In this document: piece by piece, positions 49,601-59,166 of the stretch
Layout of the letters: the number at the start of each line of letters is the position of its first letter
Position numbering within the stretch: the first letter of the stretch is position 1
Source of the DNA: Marthasterias glacialis
Taxonomy: Eukaryota; Echinodermata; Asteroidea; Forcipulatida; Asteriidae
Direction: 5' to 3'
DNA: 64,000 nt
NCBI GenBank assembly: GCA_911728455.2
Contig: OU452233.1
Location: 16,491,587-16,555,586, forward strand
Notes under the pieces: model-generated
Seen by the model: only the letters and a program-made list of their open reading frames with translations
Told to the model about the DNA's origin: nothing
The model's database searches: none
Translations under genes and position numbers: made by a program

Positions 49601-51553
49601 AACGGTATTTTATAGCTTATTTTTAAAACGCAACCAAGCCAAAATGCAAAATATTATGTCACAAAACCAATTATATCATTACAAAGTATCATCTTTGCCC
49701 TTACTTAAGATTTTTTGAAAATATTTTTAATGTCAGACTAACCCCTTATGCTATTTTCAGAACGTGCCTTAAAGCACGTTTTTAGAAGTTGCGAAATTGT
49801 TATTCTTACCCTATTTTTGTCTCTCAAAAAATCAACTTGCCAGGGGTCTCAGAATATTTTCCTTTTGGTATTGATTAGAGCTAAAATTGGCCTTTCCATA
49901 TCTGGTGAGAAAAGTTTGGGGATTGTATCCTTTTCAGTCAGTACTGCATCAAAAAATGTAATTTTCCCCCAAAACGGAAAAGTGAAATTTGAGGTTTTTC
50001 TTCAGTTTGAAGTAATAATACACAACAAAGAATACTTTTATAACTCTGGGGCCTTTTTCATATTTTAAGAGTGAGTTGCTGGCCTATGTTTTACTTCAAA
50101 TGAATAAGCAGCATTTTTGTTAGCAAAATTTCGTTTTCTTTTGATCGTTCCTCCTCAATTTTTCTAATATTTTATCTTCTGATTTTATTTAAGTGGCATA
50201 AAAAAAACAATGAAACAGCACTTGTCAACTTTATAAAGCATAATTTATACAGACTCCAACTAAAGAACCATTCTCACATAACCAAACAGTCCCTTTAAGC
50301 ATGTCACCTTTCAAAAACACAACCCCTTCTCTTTGCGATAATTGTACTCGGTTCTATTGCGTGCATTAATGCACGACAAGTATAAAACATACAACTATTA
50401 ATTTTTAGTTTAATGTCTTTTAACCATTTCTATTAGTTCCTTCACATATTCATTCTTATTTCAATTTAATTTATCAAGTGCCCTCCTCGGCAAGGTGCGC
50501 GGGTGCTCGCACAATTCAGTTCTGAAAATGATCCTTAAGATAATGTTTATATGTAATCATTTTTTTACAGGTAAATGCTCATTTTATATTATTTTTCTTT
50601 CGTATTATATTTCTCAGAGTTTATTATTAAAAAGCTGGTCGTAGGTTCAAATCCCTCTCCAGTCATTTTTCTTCGTTCACCCAAAAACTGATTTAAAATT
50701 TACCCAGTCAGTTTCCCTTGTGGTTTATCGCTTGAAATAATTCAGTTCTGAAGACAATCTTTAAGACGATGTTTGTATGTCTTCATTCTTTACAGAAATA
50801 AACTGAAGTCGCTACCTCAGCAGAGACTTGGTCCTGTATTTATTTTACTTGTCACAAATGTATGATCCGTGCTCCTGTGATTTGCCCTCGAAAATGAGTC
50901 GATGCCAGCGAACGAAATTTAAAAGAGCTTGTTACTTTATAACGAATAAAATTAATAAATCGTGTTTTTACCTTAGAGATGGCTATAAAAATGTTGTTTG
51001 TGAAACGTTTATCCCGGCCAGCCACTCTACGTGACAATGTACGACAGCCATCCATGCAATGCTGGTACTTAGAAGTCTGCTATTGCAACGTCGTTTTGCA
51101 TGCATTACGTCTCAGTGTCGCAAGCCACCCGGCTAAAATTGAGCAGGCAGCGCGCGGAGTTTATTTATTGTGCTCTACACAACTTGTTTTATTGTTTATA
51201 TTAATTACTCTTTTATTATTTGTTGGCGGATTTTTTTGTTCGATGTCTCATTTGAAAGTTAATAACTTTGTTCATTCTACACAAATAGCAATTCGATATT
51301 TGGATTCATTTTTCAGGGTGAAATTGGTTTGAGCACGTATCATATACATCTTCAAATACACAGCGCAATAAATATCATTACCATTACCTTTGCTTCTGTC
51401 CTGTCGACACTTGGCGGCAAACTCAGCGAATGCCTTAGCTGAAAGTAACTTCCCGTCGTCTCCAGGGGCTGCGGTGACTGAAGTTGCACACATCTCACCA
51501 CCCCTCACGCTGAAGAGTGCAGAAACTAGGACCACAACACGAAGAACTAACAT
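43615..51553 (-). CDS. Secreted protein with Thr/Pro repeat stretch and FAMeT-like domain (270 aa, 3 exons)
   Basis: Exons 51388-51553, 45994-46374 and 43615-43880 total 813 nt with matching phase 1 junctions. Splice sites: AAAG|GTAATG, TTGACAG|TGACC, AATTC|GTAAGT, TTCCAG|AGGTG. Residues 1-19 form a signal peptide (MLVLRVVVLVSALFSVRGG); an upstream in-frame Met adds a long polar leader and is less likely the start. After a short Cys-containing segment, residues about 67-125 are built of TTKLPST-type units, a probable O-glycosylated mucin-like stalk. The C-terminal 140 residues have the pattern of the FAMeT (farnesoic acid O-methyltransferase-like, Methyltransf_FA) domain: LYEIQV, FRMTYSNGEITLG, ITYKDP, then KWTFYRT. 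In spite of the name this domain is usually a binding module in secreted animal proteins. Large introns (5.0 and 2.1 kb) hold repeats. The ligand is unknown. Confidence 0.7.
44207..44995 (-). mobile_element. MITE of the AATAGACCGATTGCGC family, copy 2
   Basis: Ends AATAGACCGATTGCGCGAC and GTCGCGCAATCGGTCTATT are reverse complements. The interior is in the opposite orientation to copies 1 and 3. Lies in the last intron of the FAMeT-like gene, 134 bp from copy 3. Confidence 0.88.
45130..45925 (+). mobile_element. MITE of the AATAGACCGATTGCGC family, copy 3
   Basis: Ends CAATAGACCGATTGCGCAAC and GCGCAGTCGGTCTATTG. The interior matches copy 1 in the same orientation. With copy 2 it forms a facing pair. 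Confidence 0.88.
46463..47430. repeat. AAC/CAG-rich block and partner of the 40665-41640 duplicate
   Basis: 46463-46641 is an almost pure AAC run of about 55 triplets after a CAG head; 46740-46865 is a second, impure AAC block. The rest matches 40925-41640 in diverged form. It lies in intron 1 of the FAMeT-like gene; the AAC run reads TTG in the transcript and begins 89 nt upstream of the exon 2 acceptor. Confidence 0.75.
47939..47965. repeat. Poly-A run
   Basis: About 26 consecutive A residues. Confidence 0.95.
48407..49196. mobile_element. hAT-like non-autonomous element (CAGTGGCGTAAC ends), interrupted
   Basis: Starts CAGTGGCGTAACCAG and ends GTCAAGCCACTG. C-rich subterminal DNA lies on each side (CCCCCTCTTGTCCCCC; GCGCCCCCCCAATA). 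CAG-type ends of this kind are typical of hAT relatives. It is split by the element at 48507-49110. No transposase frame seen and no clear 8-bp target duplication recognised. Confidence 0.5.
48507..49110. mobile_element. Nested element with GGGTCATTC(C/T)ATGAAG ends
   Basis: Terminal repeats GGGTCATTCCATGAAGATGG and CCACCTTCATAGAATGACCC, flanked by ATAT on both sides (possible target duplication). The interior repeats GTAAC(A/G)GGGACACC several times, and 48876-48918 is a hairpin of that word with its reverse complement. Non-coding. Confidence 0.7.
49257..49475. repeat. Inverted-repeat element with TACACTCTAAAAAA start
   Basis: TACACTCTAAAAAACGAAAG, then AGTGTTAAATCAACACT, facing TAGTGTTGATTTAAAAG at 49456. 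Inside, GGTCAGTGA (49303) pairs with TCACTGACC (49438). A clean right terminus was not found, and the surrounding DNA to about 50300 may belong to a larger element. Confidence 0.5.
50511..50798. repeat. SINE fragment flanked by a 55-bp direct repeat
   Basis: TCAGTTCTGAAAATGATCCT at 50516 and TCAGTTCTGAAGACAATCTT at 50742 start two similar 55-bp segments ending in TTTACAG. Between them lies GTAGGTTCAAATCCCTCTCC (B box) with the body of the SINE family found at 60328. Confidence 0.6.
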
Positions 51554-51786
51554 TGTGTACACTGCAATAGATCTTCGATTTGTACCAAGACAGTCCGTTC
51601 CAATGGTATGGTCAGCTCTGATGGAACACCACAAGCATTACCATGGCCCTTGGAGATATCGGTTATATATATATATATATATATAATACGGCAAGTAATG
51701 CGTAATTAAAATAACCACGCCCCTCTGCAGCTTAAAGGGATGCTGTTATTAAAGAGAATGTTTAATAGATGAAATTGCGATATCTT

Positions 51787-51830
51787 CGTCTCCTTGGGGC
51801 TACAGTGACTAAAGTTGCACACAAGCCATG
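51787..51830 (-). pseudogene. Fragment similar to exon 1 of the FAMeT-like gene
   Basis: The plus-strand words TCGTCTCCTTGGGGCTACAG and TGACTAAAGTTGCACACA closely match TCGTCTCCAGGGGCTGCGG and TGACTGAAGTTGCACACA of exon 1 (51447-51493). The frame is not kept over a useful length. It lies about 230 bp upstream of the start codon. Confidence 0.5.
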
Positions 51831-52115
51831 ACAGTGATGTCATCCCTCAAAGTTTCTTTTTATTTCAACAGAACGAATATTTTGTTCTATTTTTGTAGGG
51901 AATTTTGTTCACACTCATACTTGATTATTTCAAATGCGGCAATCATAACATTAACTTTCTGGACTTGAGGCAGTCCTTCAGGCGGAAATATTTATCTGGT
52001 ATGTACTTCATAGTCACTGATGAGCATTCTGGATGATAGTTGGGAAGAAGAAAAATAAATCTACCAAAAAAAAAAGCTTATCGAGTCTGCGATGAAGATT
52101 TAATCACTAGGCTGC

Positions 52116-52285
52116 TCAACAAACTTCCACTCGTTCGTCACGATAATCTCCAATTGATATTTCCATAGTAACTGCCTCATTGACAGAGATTATTTTGATA
52201 CCAACGTCTTTGCAACTATGCATAGTGTTGCTCACTCTCTGGATCAACGCCGTTGTTGTTCTGCGGGCGGGCAGTCCGCCGACGT
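52116..52285 (-). CDS. Candidate terminal exon of an unidentified gene
   Basis: After a pyrimidine-rich stretch and acceptor GTTGCAG|ACGTC, an open frame of 56 codons plus two bases runs to TGA at 52116-52118. It encodes GGLPARRTTTALIQRVSN and NEAVTMEISIGDYRDERVEV, more balanced in composition than the AT-rich surroundings. I do not recognise it. A phase 1 donor should lie further right; I could not identify the partner exon with confidence. It may instead be a fragment of a lost gene. Confidence 0.35.
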
Positions 52286-52505
52286 CTGCAACGGGGTTAA
52301 TCCGAAAATAGAAAAAAAAAATATTAAACTGCACAGCTCCGTAGTTACGGCCGTTGAAAGTCAAATGTATAATATACCAATGGCACCAGGAGCATTTCAC
52401 CACGAATATTTGTTCAGTTGACATGTCAAGAGTAACAAACGTCGACTTTGTTATGGTGTGTTTTATGACAATTAAAGGACGTGAATTAATTTACTTCCTT
52501 TTTGT

Positions 52506-52862
52506 TAAAGGTAGAATATAGGATTTGTGTTTTTTTATCATTATTATTAGTGTCAATCTAAAAGCTTACTGATTATGAAGTTCATACCAATAATAATCTT
52601 CTATAGAAACATTTCTCTCTGAAATATTGTCAACGTCAAGAAAATTGAAATAGAAGACCCAGAGTTTAATGTCGGTTGTATTACAATCAAAGTCAAGGAC
52701 AATGTGTTTACATGCTGTAAAGTGTGCACGGTTTTTCACCATTTTCTCCGGACGACGAATTGAGCTCAAATTTTTACGTTTCTTTTAATGTATATTGAAT
52801 CACAGAATGTAATAAAACTGCACTGTCAGCTTTACCAATCCTATACTTTACATTCAATACTA
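52506..52862. mobile_element. MITE of the TTAAAGG family
   Basis: Starts TTAAAGGTAGAATATAGGAT and ends ACCAATCCTATACTTTAC. Interior TTACTGATTATGAAGTTCAT and CAATGTGTTTACATGCTG match the copy at 15020-15372. Confidence 0.7.
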
Positions 52863-53649
52863 CACCTTCCCTTTAAAGTAACAGTACACAAAATATTCTT
52901 TATTATATATTTGTTTTTAATAATCTTCCTGCTCTTTATGATACATTTTTATGCAAGTTCGCCCCCAAAATAAGGCTAAAAGCCACTCCTGGGAAGGGTC
53001 TACACGAAGAAAACAAAATAACTCCGGGAAGCTGAATGTGGGAATTGATATTCCTCTTGAAACAGGCTAGATTGTGGGATGGAGGGAAACGTGCACGAAC
53101 ATTGGGGAAAAGCTGTTGGAATGGCTCTTTGTTGTTCATCTCGATACATTGTTTACGATCGAATGAAACAAATAATTATTTAAAAAAAGTAAATAAATAA
53201 ATAAAAACCCAATTTAATTTGTAGATTTAACTGCCATTACCGATTGTCCTCAGATATATATTTTAATTTAAAAATACATATAACACCGTGAGTGGAATTA
53301 TTTTAAAATGCAGCAATCGAAATAAACGATGGTGATTTGCTATTTTCCTGAGGAATTATTTCAGGAAGGATCTGTACCGGTATGACCTTTAGAACCAGTG
53401 AGCTTTCAGATTGAAAAGAATCATCCCCCCGCACCCGCATTGCATTATGGGATTACGTAGACCCACCCCACACGCTAATTCTAATTAGCATAAACCTGGC
53501 AGAAATCTGCTACCCAGGTCCCTCATACAGTCAGAACGAGAACTATGAAGGGACCGGGAACCAGTCTAATTCGTCGGCGGTTCGGAATCGGTTTTAAATG
53601 TATAAATAATTGTTTGTTTGTGTCTAATTTTATTCTTCTATTGTTGAGC

Positions 53650-54352
53650 TCAGAGGCAGAATATACTCAGGATTGGTGCCGGTTTTCATCCACATTTGTA
53701 TATTATTAGCATCTGTCTGAAAGCTTACTGATTATGAAGTTCATATTAGTACCTATCTTCCATAGAAATATTTCTGTCAAGTCGATAAAATAGTATTTAC
53801 AGACCCTTATTTTACTTTCGATTGTAACAATCGAAATCATAGCAAATGTTTTGATTCAATTTAATTCAATTTCGGTTTCATTCAAAATACCAAATAAAAA
53901 GTCCGGAGACTTAAAATATTCAGTTTATAAAGAGTATATCAAAATATAAAAGTATTATCAAAAGAGTATATAAGTCATATGAATAAAACAAGACAAATAG
54001 AAATTACAATAAAAAAAGAGAAAAAAAGAAAAGGAAAACCACTAAATTTATAAAACAAGGAGCAAGAAACTGGACTTCAAAAGGGGATGAACTAACATAG
54101 AATTAAGTACAATCAGAGGAGGCTGTATTTAAAAGGCTTGTCATAAAAGGAATGGGTAATGTTTGTATCTGTAAGTTTTAGTTTGGGGAAATATCAAGTG
54201 TTTATATATGCCGGAAAATGTGCGCGGTTTCTCACTATTTTCTCCTGACTCAGATGACGGATTGAGCCCAATTCTCCCCCAACCCCCCTTCATATTGAAT
54301 CAAAGTAAGAACATATACATCATCAGCTCTACCAATCCTAAATTTTACCTTT
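53650..54352. mobile_element. MITE of the TTAAAGG family, split by a later insertion
   Basis: The left part (53650-53845) and right part (54195-54352, ending ACCAATCCTAAATTTTACCT) match the family. Between them, 53845-54195 begins with a TTCAATTTAATTCAATTTCG tail, so it looks like a retroposed LINE or SINE end in minus orientation. Confidence 0.6.
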
Positions 54353-55586
54353 AACTTTCAAATAGATTGATTTTGTTTGACACTTTCGCAGTAAAAAAAA
54401 ATGGTTTTTTAGACCGAACGAAAAGGAGGTTGTTTGTGGTTGCTTTCTCTTCGGAATCATTTCAATGATCGGATGTAGAAGTGTGTCCTTGGCAGTGAAT
54501 TATTTTTTTCCCTTTCTAATGCAACGCACGAGATGCTTTGATATTGAGAGCCATGGCTATGAAATAATGTCTCACACTCCTCGCTGGCATGGTTACGTTT
54601 TTTTAATATTATTATTATTTTTGTAAACGTGGCATTGAAGTGTCTACGTTATTCCCGCTCTATATACATTTGTTATATGCAACCTACATACCATTTAATA
54701 TACCTATTATTTTTGAATGCAAGACTATATTTATTTAGAGCAATTTAATTACTCACCATCTCCTAGTTCTCGCAAAACACACTAAAAAGTCACCTAATTT
54801 AATTTAGCGGCAATCAAAACAAACAACAGTGATTTGTGGGCGATTCAAAATTGCCAATTCCTCAATTTTGACAGTATTTCAGACAATATTTTCCCCGGAG
54901 GATTGGTAGGCGTACTGGTGTGAGCTTTACGATTAATGAGCTTACACAGATTGAAAGTAAGCGGTCGTTTTCGATTAGAACGGCCTATACTGTACTTGGT
55001 CTTTATTGTGCCCTCCCCCCTCCATTTCTAGTCTAGATCTTACTTGAGTCAACATAAAATATTCTGCTATCCACTGGACCCTTTTTCATAAAAAAAAAAA
55101 GAAATTACAAAAATATATCAACAATAATAAAATAAACAAATAATATGATAAATAAATAAATAAGCAAGCAAGCAAACAAACTGAACAAACAAACAAACAA
55201 AAATAAATACAAATAATAAATAATTAAATAATAATTACATGGATTGATTCTTCTTACCCATGGTTCAGTGACGAAACAAAATACAGTGGCCAATAATATA
55301 TTTTTGGTAGGTCTTTGATGTACAAATCGGATTACTATAGCCTAAATTCGCCTGGTTTATTTCATAACCACAATTCGGAAACGATACGGTCCAGCAAAAT
55401 TCCATCTTTAACCGAAACAGACCGAATCATTCTCACCCCTCACACGGCGACCAAGCAGCACCTTCCTCCCTCTCCCGTCCACCCCACCCGCCCCATCCCC
55501 CACTAAATTTCTCTGTTTTTTATGAAAACAATTGAACTCATTAGCTCGACGCATACATACAGAACTCCAGGAAAAGACATCCAATT

Positions 55587-55873
55587 CAGGGGCGGATCCA
55601 GAAATTCTTTTGGGGGCTGAGAACCAAGGACGATTCGTCAGTACTACGAAGCGCAAAGCGCGAAGCCCTTACGTTGTGGACTCCTGGGCCCGCTCAAGGG
55701 CCCCGGAAAAGGTTTGGTTCTAGATCCTCTTTGGTGCAATCTGAGACGATTCCCGGACACTTACCACTCGATTTTGAGCAAATTGTTTTAGAAGTAATAT
55801 GAGAATTCCATTGTATTGATTTATTCTTACGGTCTGTATAGTGAGTCTATCCCCTCCCCCAGATCCGCCAATG
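55587..55873. mobile_element. MITE with CAGGGGCGGATCCAG ends
   Basis: CAGGGGCGGATCCAGAAATT at the left; CCCCCAGATCCGCCAATG at the right, an imperfect reverse complement. Non-coding. Confidence 0.65.
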
Positions 55874-55904
55874 CAATTTAAACCAGATTAGAGATCACAC
55901 TCTC

Positions 55905-56041
55905 TTAAATAGTAAGATTGAAAATCACTCTAATTAGATTGAAACTCACGCTTTTCGATTGAGGCCAGGGACAAATCTTTTGCAGTTTGTCCCTAGTTTC
56001 AATCGAATAGAGAAAATTTCAATCGAAAGTTTTAAGAGAGA
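55905..56041. mobile_element. Short inverted-repeat element, partner of 21283-21430
   Basis: TCTCTTAAATAGTAAGATTG at the left and CAATCGAAAGTTTTAAGAGA at the right pair imperfectly. Internal GCCAGGGACAAATCTTTTGC is shared with the other copy. Confidence 0.65.
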
Positions 56042-57731
56042 TAAGGCCAAGTTCGTCGGTTAAAAAATATTCTCAAAATTAATAAAGAATAGGTACTGTA
56101 TAACAATTAAAAAAAAAAGCGCCCACGTATTCGTACAAGGACAACCAAAGGTGCGTAAAAATGAAACTGGAGAAAATCAATAAAATGCGGTCAAAAGATG
56201 CAGCGTCCTCTGTTGCGAGTGTAATAATCTATGATCAAGCTTCATTTAACTGTTATAGTGCTACTAAGTGTTAAGACTTGACTAATGCCACGAGTTCCGA
56301 GTAGTCTTATAAAAATAGCCATCTTAAGATCATGCTTGGTGCACATCTACTAATCGCCCAAAATTACAATTTTTAAAACGAGAAAGATTTCTTCAACAGT
56401 AAAGTCTTCAGATTGGACTAGATGGGCTTGAGATATTTGGCTATCTCTTCATATCTCTATGGCGTATTTATTTTTCAATTTTATATTTTCCCCCATTTAT
56501 CAACTAGGACAATAAAAGATGCTAAGGGTTAAAGTCCCCCGTAGACAAGACAACCATACACTCATTTGTTTTTAACCATTACACCAAACTAACAACTTTA
56601 GGCATGATTATAAAGTTTATACCGGCACCAATCCTTCCATCTGAAACACTGTCCAAGTCGAACAAAAAAGTAACACTGAAAGACCCCCACAACAAAGGCT
56701 GATCACCTTAAACATTTTCATGTGGGTGGTTGATTGGGCAAGATTGTTGAAAACTACATAAAGGATTTAGAAAATAGAGCCCCTTTAAAAGCCAAAGTTG
56801 GAATTTCACACCTTTAAAAAAAAGCACTACGACTTGTACATAGGCCTAGATCTTAAAAAAGAACTTTTGCATAAAATAAATTCGGTCATTCCGCGCCAAC
56901 TCACCTAGGGGTTGACGGTGACCATCTCGTTTTTTTTATATTTTTTTATATATAGGCCTATATATTTGTTTAAAAAACCTCAAATGAACACACACACACA
57001 CACACACACAATTTTTTTTTCTGCCAACCCCTTGTCAATTTTAAGATATGACCCCTTGAGCAATTTTACCCCGCCCCTTTCTTCACCCCATCACTGTCAG
57101 TTGTTCAACATGTTGGGCGAGTTGGCGCAGAATGACCCCATTTATACCATGCCCGATATGTGACAGAGGAAGCCCCATCCCCACGAATACTCCTTTACTC
57201 TAAGACGCTCTTCCCTCTCTTGCACCAAGACGGACTCCCACAACCCGAGGTTTTGCAGAACACGATGAAGACACAATGGCAAAGGGGTGGTGGTGGTGGT
57301 GCGGGGTACACCATACATTATCACTGACAGGACAAGAACCAAACGAATAAAGTCGGCATTATAACCTCACGTGCAAGCGGGAATGGATTTCCGGAAAGGA
57401 AGGATCCTGATGCCACCGAGCATCCTGTGATCTCGGAGTGACTGTAATTATGAACTTGCCTTGTAGTATAGGCCCAGATATTAATATAGTTTCGATTAAC
57501 TAAGTTACAGACACGGAACAATGAAAGTGACTCTTTAAAATGGCATGCAGCTGAGAAAAATCTCTCCCGACACGACGTTTATTATATGAACATGTCCATT
57601 GAACAAAGGGTGTTCACAAACCAAATACATGATTATTTTCCGCACTATTTTCCAGAAGCTCCGTTGACCGATTGAGCTTGAAGTCAAATCTCTTAAAATG
57701 TTGCCGTTTGGAATTGCTCCTTATCGTTTTT

Positions 57732-58093
57732 AAAGCCCATTATTCACTTTTAGGAACACCGAAAAACAAAATGTTCACAGATTTGCACATAACTTACATG
57801 GTATAGAGACGATGATGGTAGAAGACTTCCTGTGAAATATTTCTGTCTGATGTGTTATCGTTTTCAAATAATTAGAGAAATAAGATCCACAAATGATTTT
57901 TCGTCTCATGAGACGAAAACTCCGGCCGTTAGAATGAATACAAAAACGCTGAATGACTTTGTATTGTTTTCTCGTAAAGGAAACAATGAAATGAGCTGAA
58001 ACGTTCGCAGGTTGATTTTATTAAGAAACTCTTGATGCTCATAAAGTATGGAAGTATTTCCAGACACTTTACCAATAGTGTATAATGGCTTTA
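57732..58093 (+). mobile_element. MITE of the TTAAAGCCC family, copy 3
   Basis: Starts TTTAAAGCCCATTATTCAC and ends GTATAATGGCTTTAAGAG. The interior shares CTCATGAGACGAAAACTC and AAACAATGAAATGAGCTGAA with the other copies. Confidence 0.7.
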
Positions 58094-58344
58094 AGAGTTG
58101 TTCATGCCGATACACCACTAAAACTGTTGTAATTAATGAGAAGTGATTCCAAAGAACATACTTTTTCTTTAGCAAACAAAAGCAACGAGACCTAAACAGA
58201 CTTACGCAACTCTTCTATTTTCACTCACGTATTATTTGCAAAAGTCGCCCTTCCCCGTAGCTATCACATTTCATATCGGTGAAACTTACCGACTGTCATG
58301 AGGTTATTAGTCACCTTTTCGTTCCTGAATATAAGAACACAAAA

Positions 58345-58500
58345 AACTGGGTGCTGCTTTTTGAATTTTATTTATTAATAGAGGGTATGCAAAGCCGTTC
58401 TGCTGCAGTTATCTTACGGCCGTTTGACCTCAGTGAGGGCGCTGCTTGTACATATCGCTGTGGGACTCATGACGTCAGACGCATACGGTCTATTCTTTTT
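58345..58500. repeat. Dispersed repeat, reverse complement of 10888-11110
   Basis: Ends ACGTCAGACGCATACGGTCT; see the entry at 10888 for the matching words. Confidence 0.6.
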
Positions 58501-59166
58501 ATTCACCAAAATATTCGAAATGTTGAAAACGAGGTTGAAACCCAAATGGGAAGCAAGTTATTTAGACACAGCGTGGCTAGTTTTCTTCTCGGCATCGTTA
58601 GTCTTGGTGCAAGACGTTCTTAGCTTGACTGAGGTTGTGGAACAGCGCCCGCTATCGTTCGATGGTTCGTGCATACGACACGCGGGGAGGGAAAATCCTG
58701 ACAGTCCAGTGATGAACAACGTTTTGTACGAAGACTACAGCATTGTAAGTTCACGTTTCATCCAAAGGCAAAGGGTGGCGAGCAAGGCAAAAACCAAACT
58801 CTGAAGTCAGGGGGTAAATCCTAACAACTCACAGGCATGACCCTTGTTCTATTTGATTCCATGCTACATTTGCCGAGCTAGGCTCAAAAATACAACCCGG
58901 AAATTACCGGGGGACGTTACTGGTACAACCCTGAGCTCAGAAACTGACAACACCGCCAGAATGGACAGTCTTGAAAACTGGCTCCCTATCGCGAGCCTTG
59001 TAGTCAACATCAAGCTACAAAAAATTACTTATTTGTTCAGTTTACGTTTCTTTTCCGGATGTTACATAGAAACTTGTTGTATTTTTCCGAGCATCTTCGA
59101 GGATGATCTTTTTTTATTAAAATGATCAAGAATGTTCATGGTAAGTCCAGAGAGCATTCAGCTTGT
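58501..59166. other. 3' flank of DNAJC19
   Basis: No gene recognised; plus-strand open frames here overlap the dispersed repeat and lack support. A minus-strand AATAAA at about 59112-59119 is a plausible DNAJC19 poly(A) signal, about 50 bp past the stop. Confidence 0.4.

Larger units (their letters stand above)
54353..57731. other. Intergenic, repeats only
   Basis: No supportable gene. Holds AAAT/CAAA-rich low-complexity DNA (55130-55230), the CAGGGGCGGATCC element (55587-55873), a short inverted-repeat element (55905-56041), a partial TTAAAGG-family copy (56600-56700) and a CA repeat (56985-57010). Confidence 0.45.

Noticed and set aside
49473-50068. Two plus-strand frames of 81 and 106 codons
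   Set aside because: AT-rich, no domain, lying in what looks like repeat DNA in an intron of the minus-strand FAMeT-like gene.
51388-51634. Upstream Met (51634) as start of the FAMeT-like gene
   Set aside because: It would place a polar 27-residue leader before the hydrophobic signal peptide; the Met at 51553 begins the signal peptide directly.
58279-58804. Two overlapping plus-strand open frames of 114 and 126 codons
   Set aside because: Their first part is the dispersed repeat shared with 10888-11110; no domain, no splice logic, no similarity recognised.
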